Assembly: GCA_041497995.1 (NCBI GenBank)
Contig: JBGQHM010000204.1
Span: forward strand, 1 to 11,806
DNA: 11,806 nucleotides
Direction: 5' to 3'
DNA from: DATKMS01 sp041497995
GTDB lineage: Bacteria > Desulfobacterota > Binatia > HRBIN30
Within the stretch, counting starts at the first letter, position 1, and every line of letters begins with the position of its first letter. Below the pieces are notes generated by a model, which was not told where the DNA came from, did no database searches, and worked only from the letters and a program-made list of their open reading frames with translations. Both the position numbers and the translations under genes were made by a program. Positions 1-6,093 of this stretch are shown piece after piece.

Positions 1-1
1 C

Positions 2-1528
2 TTGCAGGCAGCCCTCGCCACTCTGCAGCGTGCGGAGTTCCTCCACGAGCAATCGCTCTATCCGGTGGCGGAGTACGCCTTCAAGCATCCGCTGACGCAG
101 GAGGTGGCCCTGGGCAGTCTGCTGCAGGAGCGCCGTCGCCATGTGCACGCCAGCGTGGCGCGCGCGATTGAAGAGCAAGCCGCGGCGCATCTCGACGAAC
201 GCGCCGCATTGCTAGCGCATCACTGGGAAGAAGCCGGCGAGGCCTGGCCGGCTGCGCTCTGGCACAAGCGCGCGGCCGAGTGGGCCGGGGTCACCAACGC
301 CGCTGAGGGCGTGCGGCATTGGGAACGCGTGCGCAGCTTGGTGCGGCCGCTCCCGCACACCAGCGAGAGCTTGCAACTCGGCGCCACCGCGTGTTTGGGG
401 AACCTCAGCCTTGGCTGGCGGCTCGGAATGCCCACCGCCGACGCCGCGGGCATCTTCGAAGAAGGACGCCGGCTGGCCGAGGAGAGCAGCGACGTACGGG
501 CGCTGGCGGCTTTGCATGGTGCCTATGCGGCGGTGCTCGGCCTCGTGGGCGGCCACTCGGACGAGTACCTGCGCTACAGCCGCGAGGCCGCGCGCCTGGC
601 CGACCAGACCGACGACCAAGGTCTGCAGCTCGCCGAACGTTCGTATCTGGCGTTTGCCTGCACATTCGCTGGCCGCCTCGTCGAGGGGATCGAGTCCTGC
701 GTCACGACCTGCCAGCGCCTGCCGGCGGATCCCGCGCTCGGGGCGGAGTTCACCGGCTACAGCCCGTTCCTGGGTCTCCTGCATGGGCAGGCGTGGATCC
801 TCGCCCGGCTCGGGCGCCTCAGCGACGCCACGGCGGTGTGCGAACGCGCGGAGCATCTGGCGCGGGCGCACGGGGATAGCGAGGTGCTCACCTGGGTGCA
901 ACTGCCACGCATCGAAGTGGACGTCAGTTGCGCCGACGCGGCCGCCGCCCGCGACCACGCCCGCCGTGCGCTGGAGACGGCGGAGAAATCCGCCACGCCG
1001 CAAGCGCGCATGGTGGGACTCATCTTGCTCGGGATCGCGCATCGGCTCAATTCCCAGTGGGACGAATCCGTCGCGGTGCTGGAAGAGGCACTGCGCGCGG
1101 CGACCAGCGGCGCCAATCGCATGGTGGAAGGCTGGGTCCGTGCCGAGCTGGCGAAGGCGTTGCTCGGGCGTGGCGACCTGGATCGAGCGGAGCATGAGGC
1201 GCAAACGGGGATCACGGTCGCGCGCGCGCAGCACTCCAGGTGCGACGAGATACGTGCGCATCTCGCGCTGGCCCACACCCAGCTCCGCCGCGCCGATGCG
1301 GCGGCGGTGGCGCGCACCGAGCGGGCGCTGGTCCGTGCGCAGGAGCTGATCGACGAAACCAGCGCCCAGGCCTACCAGCCCGAGGTGCACGAATGCCGCG
1401 CCCACTTGGCGCGGCTGCGCGGTGATGCGCTCGCCGCGCGGCGCGAGCTCGCAGAGGCCCGACGGCTCTACGCCGAGATGGGCGCGACCGCGCAGGTGGA
1501 GCGGCTGGCGAAGGAGACAGGTTGTTAG
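2..1528 (+). CDS. C-terminal part of cyclase/ATPase/TPR signalling protein (5' end outside window)
   Basis: This reading frame is open from the window edge and encodes the last ~508 residues of a larger protein. Near its start it carries AEYAFKHPLTQEVA, followed by ERRRHVHASVARAIEE and ERAALLAHHWEEAGE. These blocks are characteristic of the region after the AAA/NB-ARC-like ATPase in large proteins built as zinc ribbon, class III nucleotide cyclase, ATPase, then TPR. From about residue 80 to the end it is Ala/Leu/Glu/Arg-rich helical repeat sequence of TPR type, ending in a helix with EMGATAQVERLAKE, as is usual for the family. The zinc ribbon, cyclase and ATPase core would lie upstream, so catalytic competence cannot be judged. 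By family knowledge it is a cytoplasmic signalling protein whose TPRs bind an unknown partner. The TTG at position 2 is only an artefact of the window edge. Family assignment is confident; the function is not known. Confidence 0.85.
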   Translation: MQAALATLQRAEFLHEQSLYPVAEYAFKHPLTQEVALGSLLQERRRHVHASVARAIEEQAAAHLDERAALLAHHWEEAGEAWPAALWHKRAAEWAGVTNAAEGVRHWERVRSLVRPLPHTSESLQLGATACLGNLSLGWRLGMPTADAAGIFEEGRRLAEESSDVRALAALHGAYAAVLGLVGGHSDEYLRYSREAARLADQTDDQGLQLAERSYLAFACTFAGRLVEGIESCVTTCQRLPADPALGAEFTGYSPFLGLLHGQAWILARLGRLSDATAVCERAEHLARAHGDSEVLTWVQLPRIEVDVSCADAAAARDHARRALETAEKSATPQARMVGLILLGIAHRLNSQWDESVAVLEEALRAATSGANRMVEGWVRAELAKALLGRGDLDRAEHEAQTGITVARAQHSRCDEIRAHLALAHTQLRRADAAAVARTERALVRAQELIDETSAQAYQPEVHECRAHLARLRGDALAARRELAEARRLYAEMGATAQVERLAKETGC

Positions 1529-1571
1529 GGTGTTACGCTGCTAGCTGTTAGGGGGGATACGGTGACGGGCG

Positions 1572-2930
1572 ATGGCTGAGCGCATGGATGTGGATGTCTG
1601 CATCGTCGGGGCTGGGTACGCCGGCCTCACGGCCGCGCGGCGCCTCACGCAAGCCGGCAAGTCGGTCGTCGTTCTCGAAGCGCGCGACCGTATCGGGGGC
1701 CGCATCTGGACCTTTCACCTCCCCGACGGCTCGCCCATCGATCGCGGCGGTGGGTGGGTGGCGAACCGCCACGAGCGGATCCTCGCCCTAGCGAGCGAGG
1801 TCGGCGCGTCGACCTACAAGACGTACGTCGATGGCTACCATCTCCTCGTCGGCGAGGGACGGACACGGCGATACCGCGGCCTGATCCCCAAGATCAGCCC
1901 GGCGGCCATCCTCACGATCGTCCTCGCACAGGCCAAGCTCGATCGCATGGCTAAGCGCCTGCCGATCGAGGCGCCATGGACGGCAAGCCGCGCCGAGGAG
2001 TGGGACGCGCGCTCGGTGGCCTGGTTCCTCGAGCGCTCGGGGATCCGGACGACGATCGCGCGGGACCTGTTCGATTCGGTCGTGCGCGGGCTGTTCTGCG
2101 GCGACCTGAACCAGGTGTCGTTCCTCAACATGCTGTTCCTGATCCGGTCCGCAGGGGGCTTCAACTCATTGGTCTCGATCACCGGCGGCTACCAGGAGAA
2201 CCTGGTCGTCGGCGGCGCCGGGTCGATCGCGCGGCGCGTGGCTGACGAGCTCGGCGCGGCAGTCCGACTGAACACGCCAGTCCGCACCATCACCCAGCGG
2301 GACGATCACGTCGTCGTCGAGAGCGCCGAGCTCACAGTGGCAGCTCGCGACGCCGTCGTCGCCATACCGCCGGCGCTGGTGCTGGAGATCGCCTTCGACC
2401 CCGTGCTGCCGCAGGACCGCCTGACGTTGTACCGTCACTCGACCGCGGGTCCCGAGACGAAGACGCTGCTGGTTTACGACGAGCCGTTCTGGCGTGCCAA
2501 CGGCTTCAGCGGGCAATCCGCCGGTCCGACGTCTGCGTCGGAGGTCACTCTCGACGCCACACCCGCCGCTGGCACGCCGGGCGTCATCGCATCCTTCACC
2601 TTCGGACCGGTCGCCGAGCGCGTCGACGCGCTCGACGCCGGCGAACGCCGCCGTCTGGTCCTCGAGGCGATGGTCGAGCGTTTCGGTCCACGGGCCGGCT
2701 CACCGTCCGAGCTCATCGAGACGCCCTGGTGGAAAGAGGAGTGGACGCGCGGCTGCTCGATGGCGCATTGGTCGCCGGGAATCCTGACGAAGTACGGGTC
2801 GCTGCTGCGCCAGCCGTTCGGACGCGTCCACTGGGCGGGCACCGAGACCGCGACGATCTCGTATGGCGCGATCGACGGAGCCGTCCGTTCCGGCGAGCGC
2901 GCCGCGGGCGAGATCCTGGCCCGGTCGTAG
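1572..2930 (+). CDS. Flavin monoamine oxidase family protein (FAD-dependent amine oxidase)
   Basis: The protein has 452 residues, the usual length for bacterial amine oxidases of the MAO family, which oxidise amines to imines or aldehydes with release of H2O2. The N-terminal Rossmann FAD site is clear: VGAGYAG (12-18), acidic E36 at the end of the second strand, RDRIGGR (38-44) and DRGGGWV (57-63). The C-terminal FAD block is WAGTETATISYGAIDGAV (421-438). WTRGCSMAHWSPGIL (391-405) aligns with the human MAO segment carrying the 8-alpha-S-cysteinyl-FAD cysteine, so C395 probably binds FAD covalently. K297 in ETKTLLVYDEPFWR matches the conserved active-site lysine. The two tyrosines of the MAO aromatic cage appear to be replaced by S396 and A433, so the substrate may not be a classical arylalkyl amine. 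No signal peptide is visible. The start is ATG 1572, with ATG 1584 as an in-frame alternative; the G-run at 1551-1556 is rather far upstream for a ribosome binding site. Substrate unknown. Confidence 0.9.
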   Translation: MAERMDVDVCIVGAGYAGLTAARRLTQAGKSVVVLEARDRIGGRIWTFHLPDGSPIDRGGGWVANRHERILALASEVGASTYKTYVDGYHLLVGEGRTRRYRGLIPKISPAAILTIVLAQAKLDRMAKRLPIEAPWTASRAEEWDARSVAWFLERSGIRTTIARDLFDSVVRGLFCGDLNQVSFLNMLFLIRSAGGFNSLVSITGGYQENLVVGGAGSIARRVADELGAAVRLNTPVRTITQRDDHVVVESAELTVAARDAVVAIPPALVLEIAFDPVLPQDRLTLYRHSTAGPETKTLLVYDEPFWRANGFSGQSAGPTSASEVTLDATPAAGTPGVIASFTFGPVAERVDALDAGERRRLVLEAMVERFGPRAGSPSELIETPWWKEEWTRGCSMAHWSPGILTKYGSLLRQPFGRVHWAGTETATISYGAIDGAVRSGERAAGEILARS

Positions 2931-2981
2931 ACGTCGTGCAGGGTCGTTCCGCTGTTCCGGGGTTGCCGGAGCACGCGTCGG

Positions 2982-3175
2982 CTGCTGCCGCTCGGGCCGG
3001 AGGCGACCCGGGAGATGCTCGCCGATCTGCTGGGATCAGACCCTTCGGCGGAGGGCCTGTCGGCGTACGTGCACCAGCGCACCGGCGGCAACCCGTTCTT
3101 CATTGAAGAGGTCGTGCAGTCGCTGCTTGAAAGCGGCCGCCTGACGGGCTCACACGGCGCCTATCGCCTCGTCGG
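2982..3175 (+). pseudogene. Fragment of the ATPase domain of a cyclase-ATPase family protein
   Basis: In frame 3 this stretch reads LLPLGPEATREMLADLLG, then YVHQRTGGNPFFIEEVVQSL and LESGRLTGSHGAYRLVG. These are hallmark blocks of the C-terminal half of the STAND/AAA-type ATPase domain in zinc-ribbon/cyclase/ATPase/TPR proteins, located in family members shortly before the part seen at 2-1528. Only ~65 residues remain. Upstream there is no P-loop or cyclase domain. Downstream the family sequence stops after about 3175 and the frame ends at 3218. The frame is the same as that of the preceding oxidase and is separated from it only by the oxidase TAG stop and ~50 bp of unrecognisable sequence. 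I read it as a dead remnant. An internal ATG at 3015 could nominally give a 67-residue peptide, but nothing supports its expression. Confidence 0.8.
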
Positions 3176-3186
3176 CGTAAGGCAAG

Positions 3187-3199
3187 CTATGTTACTATG
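3187..3199 (+). promoter_or_regulatory. AT-rich direct repeat before hicBA, possible -10/operator
   Basis: CTATG-TTA-CTATG is a 5-bp direct repeat with a 3-bp spacer in an otherwise GC-rich region, 40 bp before the hicB start. TATGTT (3189-3194) or TACTAT (3193-3198) could serve as a -10 element. No good -35 is visible. The location just upstream of an autoregulated toxin-antitoxin pair makes it the best candidate for the operon's control site, but the assignment is weak. Confidence 0.3.
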
Positions 3200-3238
3200 C
3201 CTCCCGTTGTCTGAATGACCGAGCCGAAGGAGCAGCGA

Positions 3239-3478
3239 ATGCGCACGTACAACATGACTGCAGTGATCTGGAAGGAAACGAACGCCTACGTCTCGAAGTG
3301 TCCGGAGACCGGTGTTGCAAGCTGTGGTGACACGCCGGAAGAGGCCCTGCGCAACCTCAAGGAGGCCGTCGAGCTGTACCTGGAGAACGCAAAACGTCTG
3401 GGGATGCTCCGGGAGATACAGGATACCCTCGATGCTCCGGGCAAGTTCACTACCTCCTTCGCCGCTTCTGTGCGATGA
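3239..3478 (+). CDS. hicB: HicB family antitoxin
   Basis: This 79-residue protein has the compact HicB partial RNase-H-like fold signature: CPETGVASCGDTPEEALRNL (21-40), then KEAVELYLENAKRLG. HicB neutralises the HicA mRNA interferase by direct binding. ATG 3239 is chosen over the in-frame ATG 3215 because AAGGAG (3227-3232) sits six bases before it and because HicB proteins begin with a short strand such as MRTYNMTAVIW. The C-terminus is short and has no obvious helix-turn-helix or ribbon-helix-helix domain beyond ~residue 60, so any DNA binding must come from a small element or from the complex. Its stop overlaps the hicA start by four bases (ATGA), which implies translational coupling. The antitoxin-first order is the reverse of the classical hicA-hicB arrangement but is common for this short-HicB subgroup. 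Confidence 0.88.
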   Translation: MRTYNMTAVIWKETNAYVSKCPETGVASCGDTPEEALRNLKEAVELYLENAKRLGMLREIQDTLDAPGKFTTSFAASVR

Positions 3479-3711
3479 GCAAGCTCCCGGGCCTGTCGTC
3501 CGATGAGGTGCTCAAGGCGCTGCGGAAGATCGGATTCGTCTACGCTCCCAAGCGCGGCAAGGGCAGCCACACGGCGTTGTATCGAACCGATGCACGCGGC
3601 AAGGCGTGGCTGGTGATTGTTCCGAAGCGACGAGATCTGCCGCAAGGGACGTTGCGCGCGATTATCGAGCAGGCGGGCTTGACGCGCTCGGAGTTCCTCG
3701 AGCTGCTCTAA
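3475..3711 (+). CDS. hicA: HicA family toxin (mRNA interferase)
   Basis: This 78-residue protein matches HicA in length and layout: LPGLSSDEVLKALRKIGF at the N-terminus, then KRGKGSHTALYR with the catalytic histidine H32 in the G-S-H motif, a strand WLVIVPKRRDLPQGTL, and a final helix RAIIEQAGLTRSEFLELL. HicA has a double-stranded-RNA-binding-like fold and cleaves mRNA independently of ribosome position. Nothing in the sequence suggests inactivation. ATG 3475 overlaps the hicB TGA and has no Shine-Dalgarno of its own, as expected for coupled expression in which toxin output depends on antitoxin translation. The pair sits between an ATPase-domain remnant and a zinc-ribbon remnant of the cyclase family, so it may have been acquired into an already decaying or disrupted gene. 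Confidence 0.9.
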   Translation: MSKLPGLSSDEVLKALRKIGFVYAPKRGKGSHTALYRTDARGKAWLVIVPKRRDLPQGTLRAIIEQAGLTRSEFLELL

Positions 3712-3736
3712 GGGGCGGGCCTCGGATAGACACGAT

Positions 3737-3958
3737 ATGCCCTGCTCTGCTTGTGGCCGAGACAATCGCGGTGACTCGAGGTTCTGCCTTGGTTGCGGGA
3801 CGACACTCGTTCCCACGTGCCCGCACTGCGGGCGCGAGATCCCGAGCGATGCGGCGTTCTGCGATGGCTGCGGCGCTTCGCTGGGGGTGTCGGGTCTCGG
3901 GTGTCGGGTGAAATCACGTGCCTTCTTCTGGAGCCCGCTCGTTACTCGGCCCAATTGA
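3737..3958 (+). CDS. Double zinc-ribbon ORF, probably an orphaned N-terminus of a cyclase-ATPase gene
   Basis: This 73-residue frame encodes two consecutive zinc ribbons, each with two CxxC knuckles: CSACGRDNRGDSRFCLGCG, then CPHCGREIPSDAAFCDGCG. That pair is exactly how zinc-ribbon/cyclase/ATPase/TPR proteins begin. After CGASL (about position 3883) family-like sequence ends. The rest (GVSGLGCRVKSRAFF to the stop) is encoded partly by a short direct repeat (3885-3909) and has no recognisable motif, and no cyclase domain follows. It may be a truncated pseudogene, or a small expressed zinc-ribbon protein; the ribbons themselves look intact and could fold. Ribosome-binding support is poor (a G-rich run at 3712-3719, too far upstream). 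It lies 25 bp after hicA and 73 bp before the dehydrogenase. Confidence 0.6.
   Translation: MPCSACGRDNRGDSRFCLGCGTTLVPTCPHCGREIPSDAAFCDGCGASLGVSGLGCRVKSRAFFWSPLVTRPN
3885..3909. repeat. Short direct repeat (11 bp, 3-bp spacer) at zinc-ribbon breakpoint
   Basis: GGGTGTCGGGT occurs at 3885-3895 and again at 3899-3909, separated by CTC. It begins almost exactly where the preceding zinc-ribbon frame stops resembling its family, so it may mark a recombination junction. A simple G/T-rich slippage tract is the alternative. Confidence 0.6.
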
Positions 3959-3971
3959 TGTGCCGATCAAT
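3954..3971. promoter_or_regulatory. Inverted repeat ATTGAT-N6-ATCAAT upstream of dehydrogenase
   Basis: Perfect 6-bp arms (3954-3959 and 3966-3971) with a 6-bp spacer lie ~60 bp before the dehydrogenase ATG. TTGATG (3955-3960) with TCTAAG (3977-3982) at 16-bp spacing would make a modest sigma-70-like promoter, which would put the repeat over the -35 element. This is a candidate operator; the promoter match is only four of six at each hexamer. Confidence 0.35.
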
Positions 3972-3988
3972 GGAGATCTAAGGTGGCA

Positions 3989-4009
3989 CGACATCGGCTG
4001 CCGATGTCG
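3989..4009. promoter_or_regulatory. 21-bp palindrome (10-bp perfect arms, 1-bp centre) before dehydrogenase
   Basis: CGACATCGGC (3989-3998), a central T, and GCCGATGTCG (4000-4009) form a perfect dyad. It ends 10 bp before the Shine-Dalgarno GGAGGG (4020-4025) of the downstream dehydrogenase. With no loop to speak of, it fits a dimeric repressor operator better than an RNA hairpin, although a 9-bp stem with a 3-nt loop is possible. No T-run follows, so it is not an intrinsic terminator. Confidence 0.6.
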
Positions 4010-4031
4010 CCATCCAGGTGGAGGGAAGAAA

Positions 4032-5228
4032 ATGGAAATCGCAGGGACCTATCTCCCGCACGAGATTTTCGCCCCAACAGGCGCGCGCGGTGCGCCGCGG
4101 GTCTTCATTGCGCCGCAACGATACATCCAGGGCAAGGACGTGCTCGCGCAGATGGGCAGATATCTTGCGCTCGTTCGCGTGCGGCGTGCCGCGATTCTGA
4201 TTTCCGCTGGCGGAGAAAAACGCCATGGCGGCGCAGTGACCGATTCATTGCGAACAGCGAAGATCGATTCGATCGTCTGCAGGTTCGACGGCGAATGCTC
4301 GAAGGAAGAGGTCGAGAAACATGCGCGTGCTCTCAAAGGCCAGCGCGTCGATTGCGTTGTGGCCGTGGGCGGCGGCAAGTGTGTGGATGCCGGCAAAGCG
4401 GTGGCGTTCAGGCTGGATGTGCCTGTCGTCATCGCACCCACACTTGCGTCGAACGATGCGCCCTGTTCCGCGCTTTCGGTTTTCTATTCACCCGCCGGTG
4501 TTTCCGAGGGAGTGGAGTTCTATCCCTGCAGTCCGGCGTTGGTGGTTGTAGACACCGGTGTCGTCGCGGCAGCCTCGGAGCGATACCTCGTCTCGGGGAT
4601 GGGCGACGCGATGGCCACCTGGTATGAAGCCTCAGCATGCCTTCGCAACAGCGCCGCAATGACGACCGTTGGCGCGCGTCCCACGCTCGCATCCATCGCG
4701 ATTGGCGAGGTCTGCGCGAACACCCTGTTCAAGCATGGCGCAGCGGCGGCTGAAGCAGTGGCCAGCAGTACCGTGAATGACGCGCTCGAAGCCGTCGTCG
4801 AGGCCAACACGCTGTTGAGCGGTCTGGGTTTCGAAAGCGGTGGGCTGGCGGCCGCCCACGGGTTTGCCCAGAGCTTCACCGCCGTCCCGGAGGCGAACGC
4901 GAATCATCTTCACGGCGAAATGGTGGCGATGGGTACCCTCGCACAACTGGTCATGGAGCAGCGGCTGGACGAGGCGCGGCGCGTCGCCCGGTTTTTCACC
5001 GAGGTAGGACTGCCGGTCCATGTCGGGCAACTGTCCATCGACGCCCACGATGGCGCGGCGCTCAATACGATAGTGGATCAAGTCTTGGCGTTTCCGTTCA
5101 TTGGCAACATGCCGATGAAGATCGAGGCTGACGTGATCAGCCATGGCTTGCTTGGCGCTCACGAGCTCGGCTTGGCTTTGACCGAACAGGTAGGCGACGC
5201 ATCCTATCGGCGGCTGCACGCTGACTGA
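4032..5228 (+). CDS. Glycerol dehydrogenase-like iron/zinc-dependent alcohol dehydrogenase
   Basis: The 398-residue protein belongs to the dehydroquinate synthase-like/group III metal-dependent dehydrogenase fold, closest by motif to NAD-dependent glycerol dehydrogenase (glycerol to dihydroxyacetone). The N-terminal Rossmann half contains AVGGGKCVDAGKAVA (111-125), which binds the NAD diphosphate, and APTLASNDAPCSALSV (135-150). The metal ligands of the GldA family are present with the expected spacing: D192 in GMGDAMATWYEA, H276 in GGLAAAHGF and H294 in HLHGE. ANTLLSGLGFESGG (259-270 and following) is a strong GldA block. Compared with typical GldA there are ~20 extra N-terminal residues. 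ATG 4032 is preferred because GGAGGG lies six bases upstream; the frame is open back to 3918, but that extension is non-conserved and would translate the operator-like palindromes. Its stop overlaps the next ATG by one base. A related polyol or glycerol-1-phosphate-type substrate cannot be excluded. Confidence 0.87.
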   Translation: MEIAGTYLPHEIFAPTGARGAPRVFIAPQRYIQGKDVLAQMGRYLALVRVRRAAILISAGGEKRHGGAVTDSLRTAKIDSIVCRFDGECSKEEVEKHARALKGQRVDCVVAVGGGKCVDAGKAVAFRLDVPVVIAPTLASNDAPCSALSVFYSPAGVSEGVEFYPCSPALVVVDTGVVAAASERYLVSGMGDAMATWYEASACLRNSAAMTTVGARPTLASIAIGEVCANTLFKHGAAAAEAVASSTVNDALEAVVEANTLLSGLGFESGGLAAAHGFAQSFTAVPEANANHLHGEMVAMGTLAQLVMEQRLDEARRVARFFTEVGLPVHVGQLSIDAHDGAALNTIVDQVLAFPFIGNMPMKIEADVISHGLLGAHELGLALTEQVGDASYRRLHAD

Positions 5229-5365
5229 TGGGTGAGGTCGTGGTGAACTGCGCGACCTGCGGCCACGCGTCTCCCGAACGCGCGAAGTTCTGCCCCGCGT
5301 GCGGCGGAGCGCTGGCGCCGAGTTGCGAGGTGCGGCTCTCGACAGAGGTGCGGCTCTCGGCTTGA
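5228..5365 (+). pseudogene. Truncated zinc-ribbon N-terminus of a cyclase-ATPase gene
   Basis: A 45-codon frame starts at an ATG that overlaps the dehydrogenase stop by one base. It encodes one complete zinc ribbon, CATCGHASPERAKFCPACG, plus the first cysteine of a second ribbon (GALAPSC). Family resemblance then ends at about 5326. The remaining residues (EVRLS, T, EVRLS, A, stop) come from an in-frame 15-bp direct repeat. This looks like the first ~33 residues of a zinc-ribbon/cyclase/ATPase protein cut off at the point where the vapBC region begins. The cyclase start of the same family reappears ~730 bp downstream, after vapC. A small functional zinc-ribbon peptide translated with the dehydrogenase is possible but unlikely. 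Confidence 0.65.
5327..5359. repeat. 15-bp direct repeat with 3-bp spacer at zinc-ribbon breakpoint
   Basis: GAGGTGCGGCTCTCG at 5327-5341 is repeated exactly at 5345-5359, separated by ACA (period 18). It lies at the junction between zinc-ribbon homology and the vapBC promoter region. It resembles the repeat at 3885-3909 in architecture (short repeat, 3-bp spacer) though not in sequence. Confidence 0.8.
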
Positions 5366-5381
5366 CCGGCACCAGCGTGTC

Positions 5382-5411
5382 TTGCGATAGTAAGAATACG
5401 CGAAGTATTAC
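5382..5411 (+). promoter_or_regulatory. vapBC promoter with overlapping inverted-repeat operator
   Basis: TTGCGA (5382-5387) and TATTAC (5406-5411) are spaced 18 bp apart and form a plausible sigma-70 promoter. The inverted repeat AATAC-GCGAA-GTATT (5395-5409) lies between the two hexamers and overlaps the -10. This is the usual arrangement for autorepression by an AbrB-type antitoxin complex. A strong Shine-Dalgarno GGAGGAGG (5415-5422) then precedes the vapB ATG by five bases. Confidence 0.55.
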
Positions 5412-5427
5412 AGCGGAGGAGGCCAGC

Positions 5428-5658
5428 ATGCGCATTACATCGAAGGGACAGGTGACGATTCCGGTCGAGATTCGTGAGCGGCTCGGGCTGCTGCCCAACA
5501 GTGAGGTGGATTTCGAGGTCGAGGGCAACACGGTGCGCATCCGCAGGGCCCGCGGCCGGCGGACACGCGGCCGCGGGCGCAGCATCGTCGCGCACCTCAG
5601 GGGAAAAGCGACCAATGGAATGACGACGGACGAGATCATGGCGCTGACGCGCGGCTAG
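5428..5658 (+). CDS. vapB: AbrB/MazE-type VapB antitoxin
   Basis: This 76-residue protein opens with MRITSKGQVTIPVEIRERLG, the swapped-hairpin AbrB/SpoVT DNA-binding motif. It continues with LLPNSEVDFEVEGNTVRIRR and ends in a helix MTTDEIMALTRG, the toxin-binding tail seen in AbrB-type VapB proteins. It dimerises, binds its own operator and, through its C-terminal tail, blocks the VapC nuclease. Residues 42-53 are unusually Arg/Gly-rich (ARGRRTRGRGR), as in close relatives. ATG 5428 has an excellent GGAGGAGG ribosome binding site five bases away, and the start coincides with the conserved first strand. The gene lies 33 bp before vapC. It is inserted, with vapC, between a zinc-ribbon remnant and a cyclase remnant. 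Confidence 0.9.
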   Translation: MRITSKGQVTIPVEIRERLGLLPNSEVDFEVEGNTVRIRRARGRRTRGRGRSIVAHLRGKATNGMTTDEIMALTRG

Positions 5659-5691
5659 GCGCTCGCTGATAGGGACCTCGTTCATCTCCTG

Positions 5692-6093
5692 ATGCCGATT
5701 CTGGTCGACAGTAACGTGCTCCTCGATGTGCTAACCGAAGATCCGCGCTGGTCTGCGTGGTCCGCAGATGCGCTGGCCGACCAGGCGGAGCGGGACGTGC
5801 TGACGATCAACCCGATTATCTATGCCGAGGTGTCAGTCGGGTTTGTGCGGATCGAGGAGCTCGACGCAGCCCTGCCGGCGCAGACGTTCCACCGGTTGGC
5901 ACTCCCATGGGAAGCGGCCTTCCTCGCGGGCAAATGCTTCCTGGCGTACCGCAAACGTGGCGGCACCCGCTCGGCGCCGTTGCCGGACTTCTACATCGGT
6001 GCGCACGCGAGCGTCTCCGGCATGACGCTCCTCACGCGCGACGCCTCGCGGTACCGGACCTACTTTCCCAAGCTGCGGCTGATCGCTCCATGA
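5692..6093 (+). CDS. vapC: VapC family PIN-domain ribonuclease toxin
   Basis: This 133-residue protein is a single PIN domain, the normal VapC length. The acidic metal-binding residues are visible: D6 in ILVDSNVLLDVL, E46 in IIYAEVSVGF, D99 in PLPDFYIGAHA and D117 in LLTRDASRYRTYFP. VapC proteins are Mg2+-dependent endoribonucleases that cleave tRNA or rRNA; the target here cannot be deduced. All four acidic positions are intact, so the toxin should be active if expressed. The first possible in-frame start is ATG 5692. Its ribosome-binding support is weak (AGGGA at 5671-5675, 16 bp away), consistent with lower toxin than antitoxin synthesis. Its stop codon (6091-6093) overlaps the beginning of the cyclase remnant frame. 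Confidence 0.92.
   Translation: MPILVDSNVLLDVLTEDPRWSAWSADALADQAERDVLTINPIIYAEVSVGFVRIEELDAALPAQTFHRLALPWEAAFLAGKCFLAYRKRGGTRSAPLPDFYIGAHASVSGMTLLTRDASRYRTYFPKLRLIAP

Noticed and set aside
212..1405. Antisense open frame (397 codons) opposite the first gene
   Set aside because: The + strand frame carries the family motifs; the antisense translation is Arg/Gly/Pro-rich and unrecognisable.
3989..4009. Intrinsic terminator
   Set aside because: The palindrome has a 1-bp centre and no following T-run, so an operator reading fits better.
3918..4031. N-terminal extension of the dehydrogenase to ATG 3918
   Set aside because: The extension is not conserved-looking, overlaps the zinc-ribbon frame and contains the palindromes; ATG 4032 has a good ribosome binding site.
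3885..5359. CRISPR-like array
   Set aside because: Only two unrelated pairs of 11-15 bp repeats with 3-bp spacers; no spacer-sized intervals and no cas genes.
4632..5639. Antisense open frame spanning the dehydrogenase end and vapB
   Set aside because: It crosses three supported + strand genes and shows no domain.
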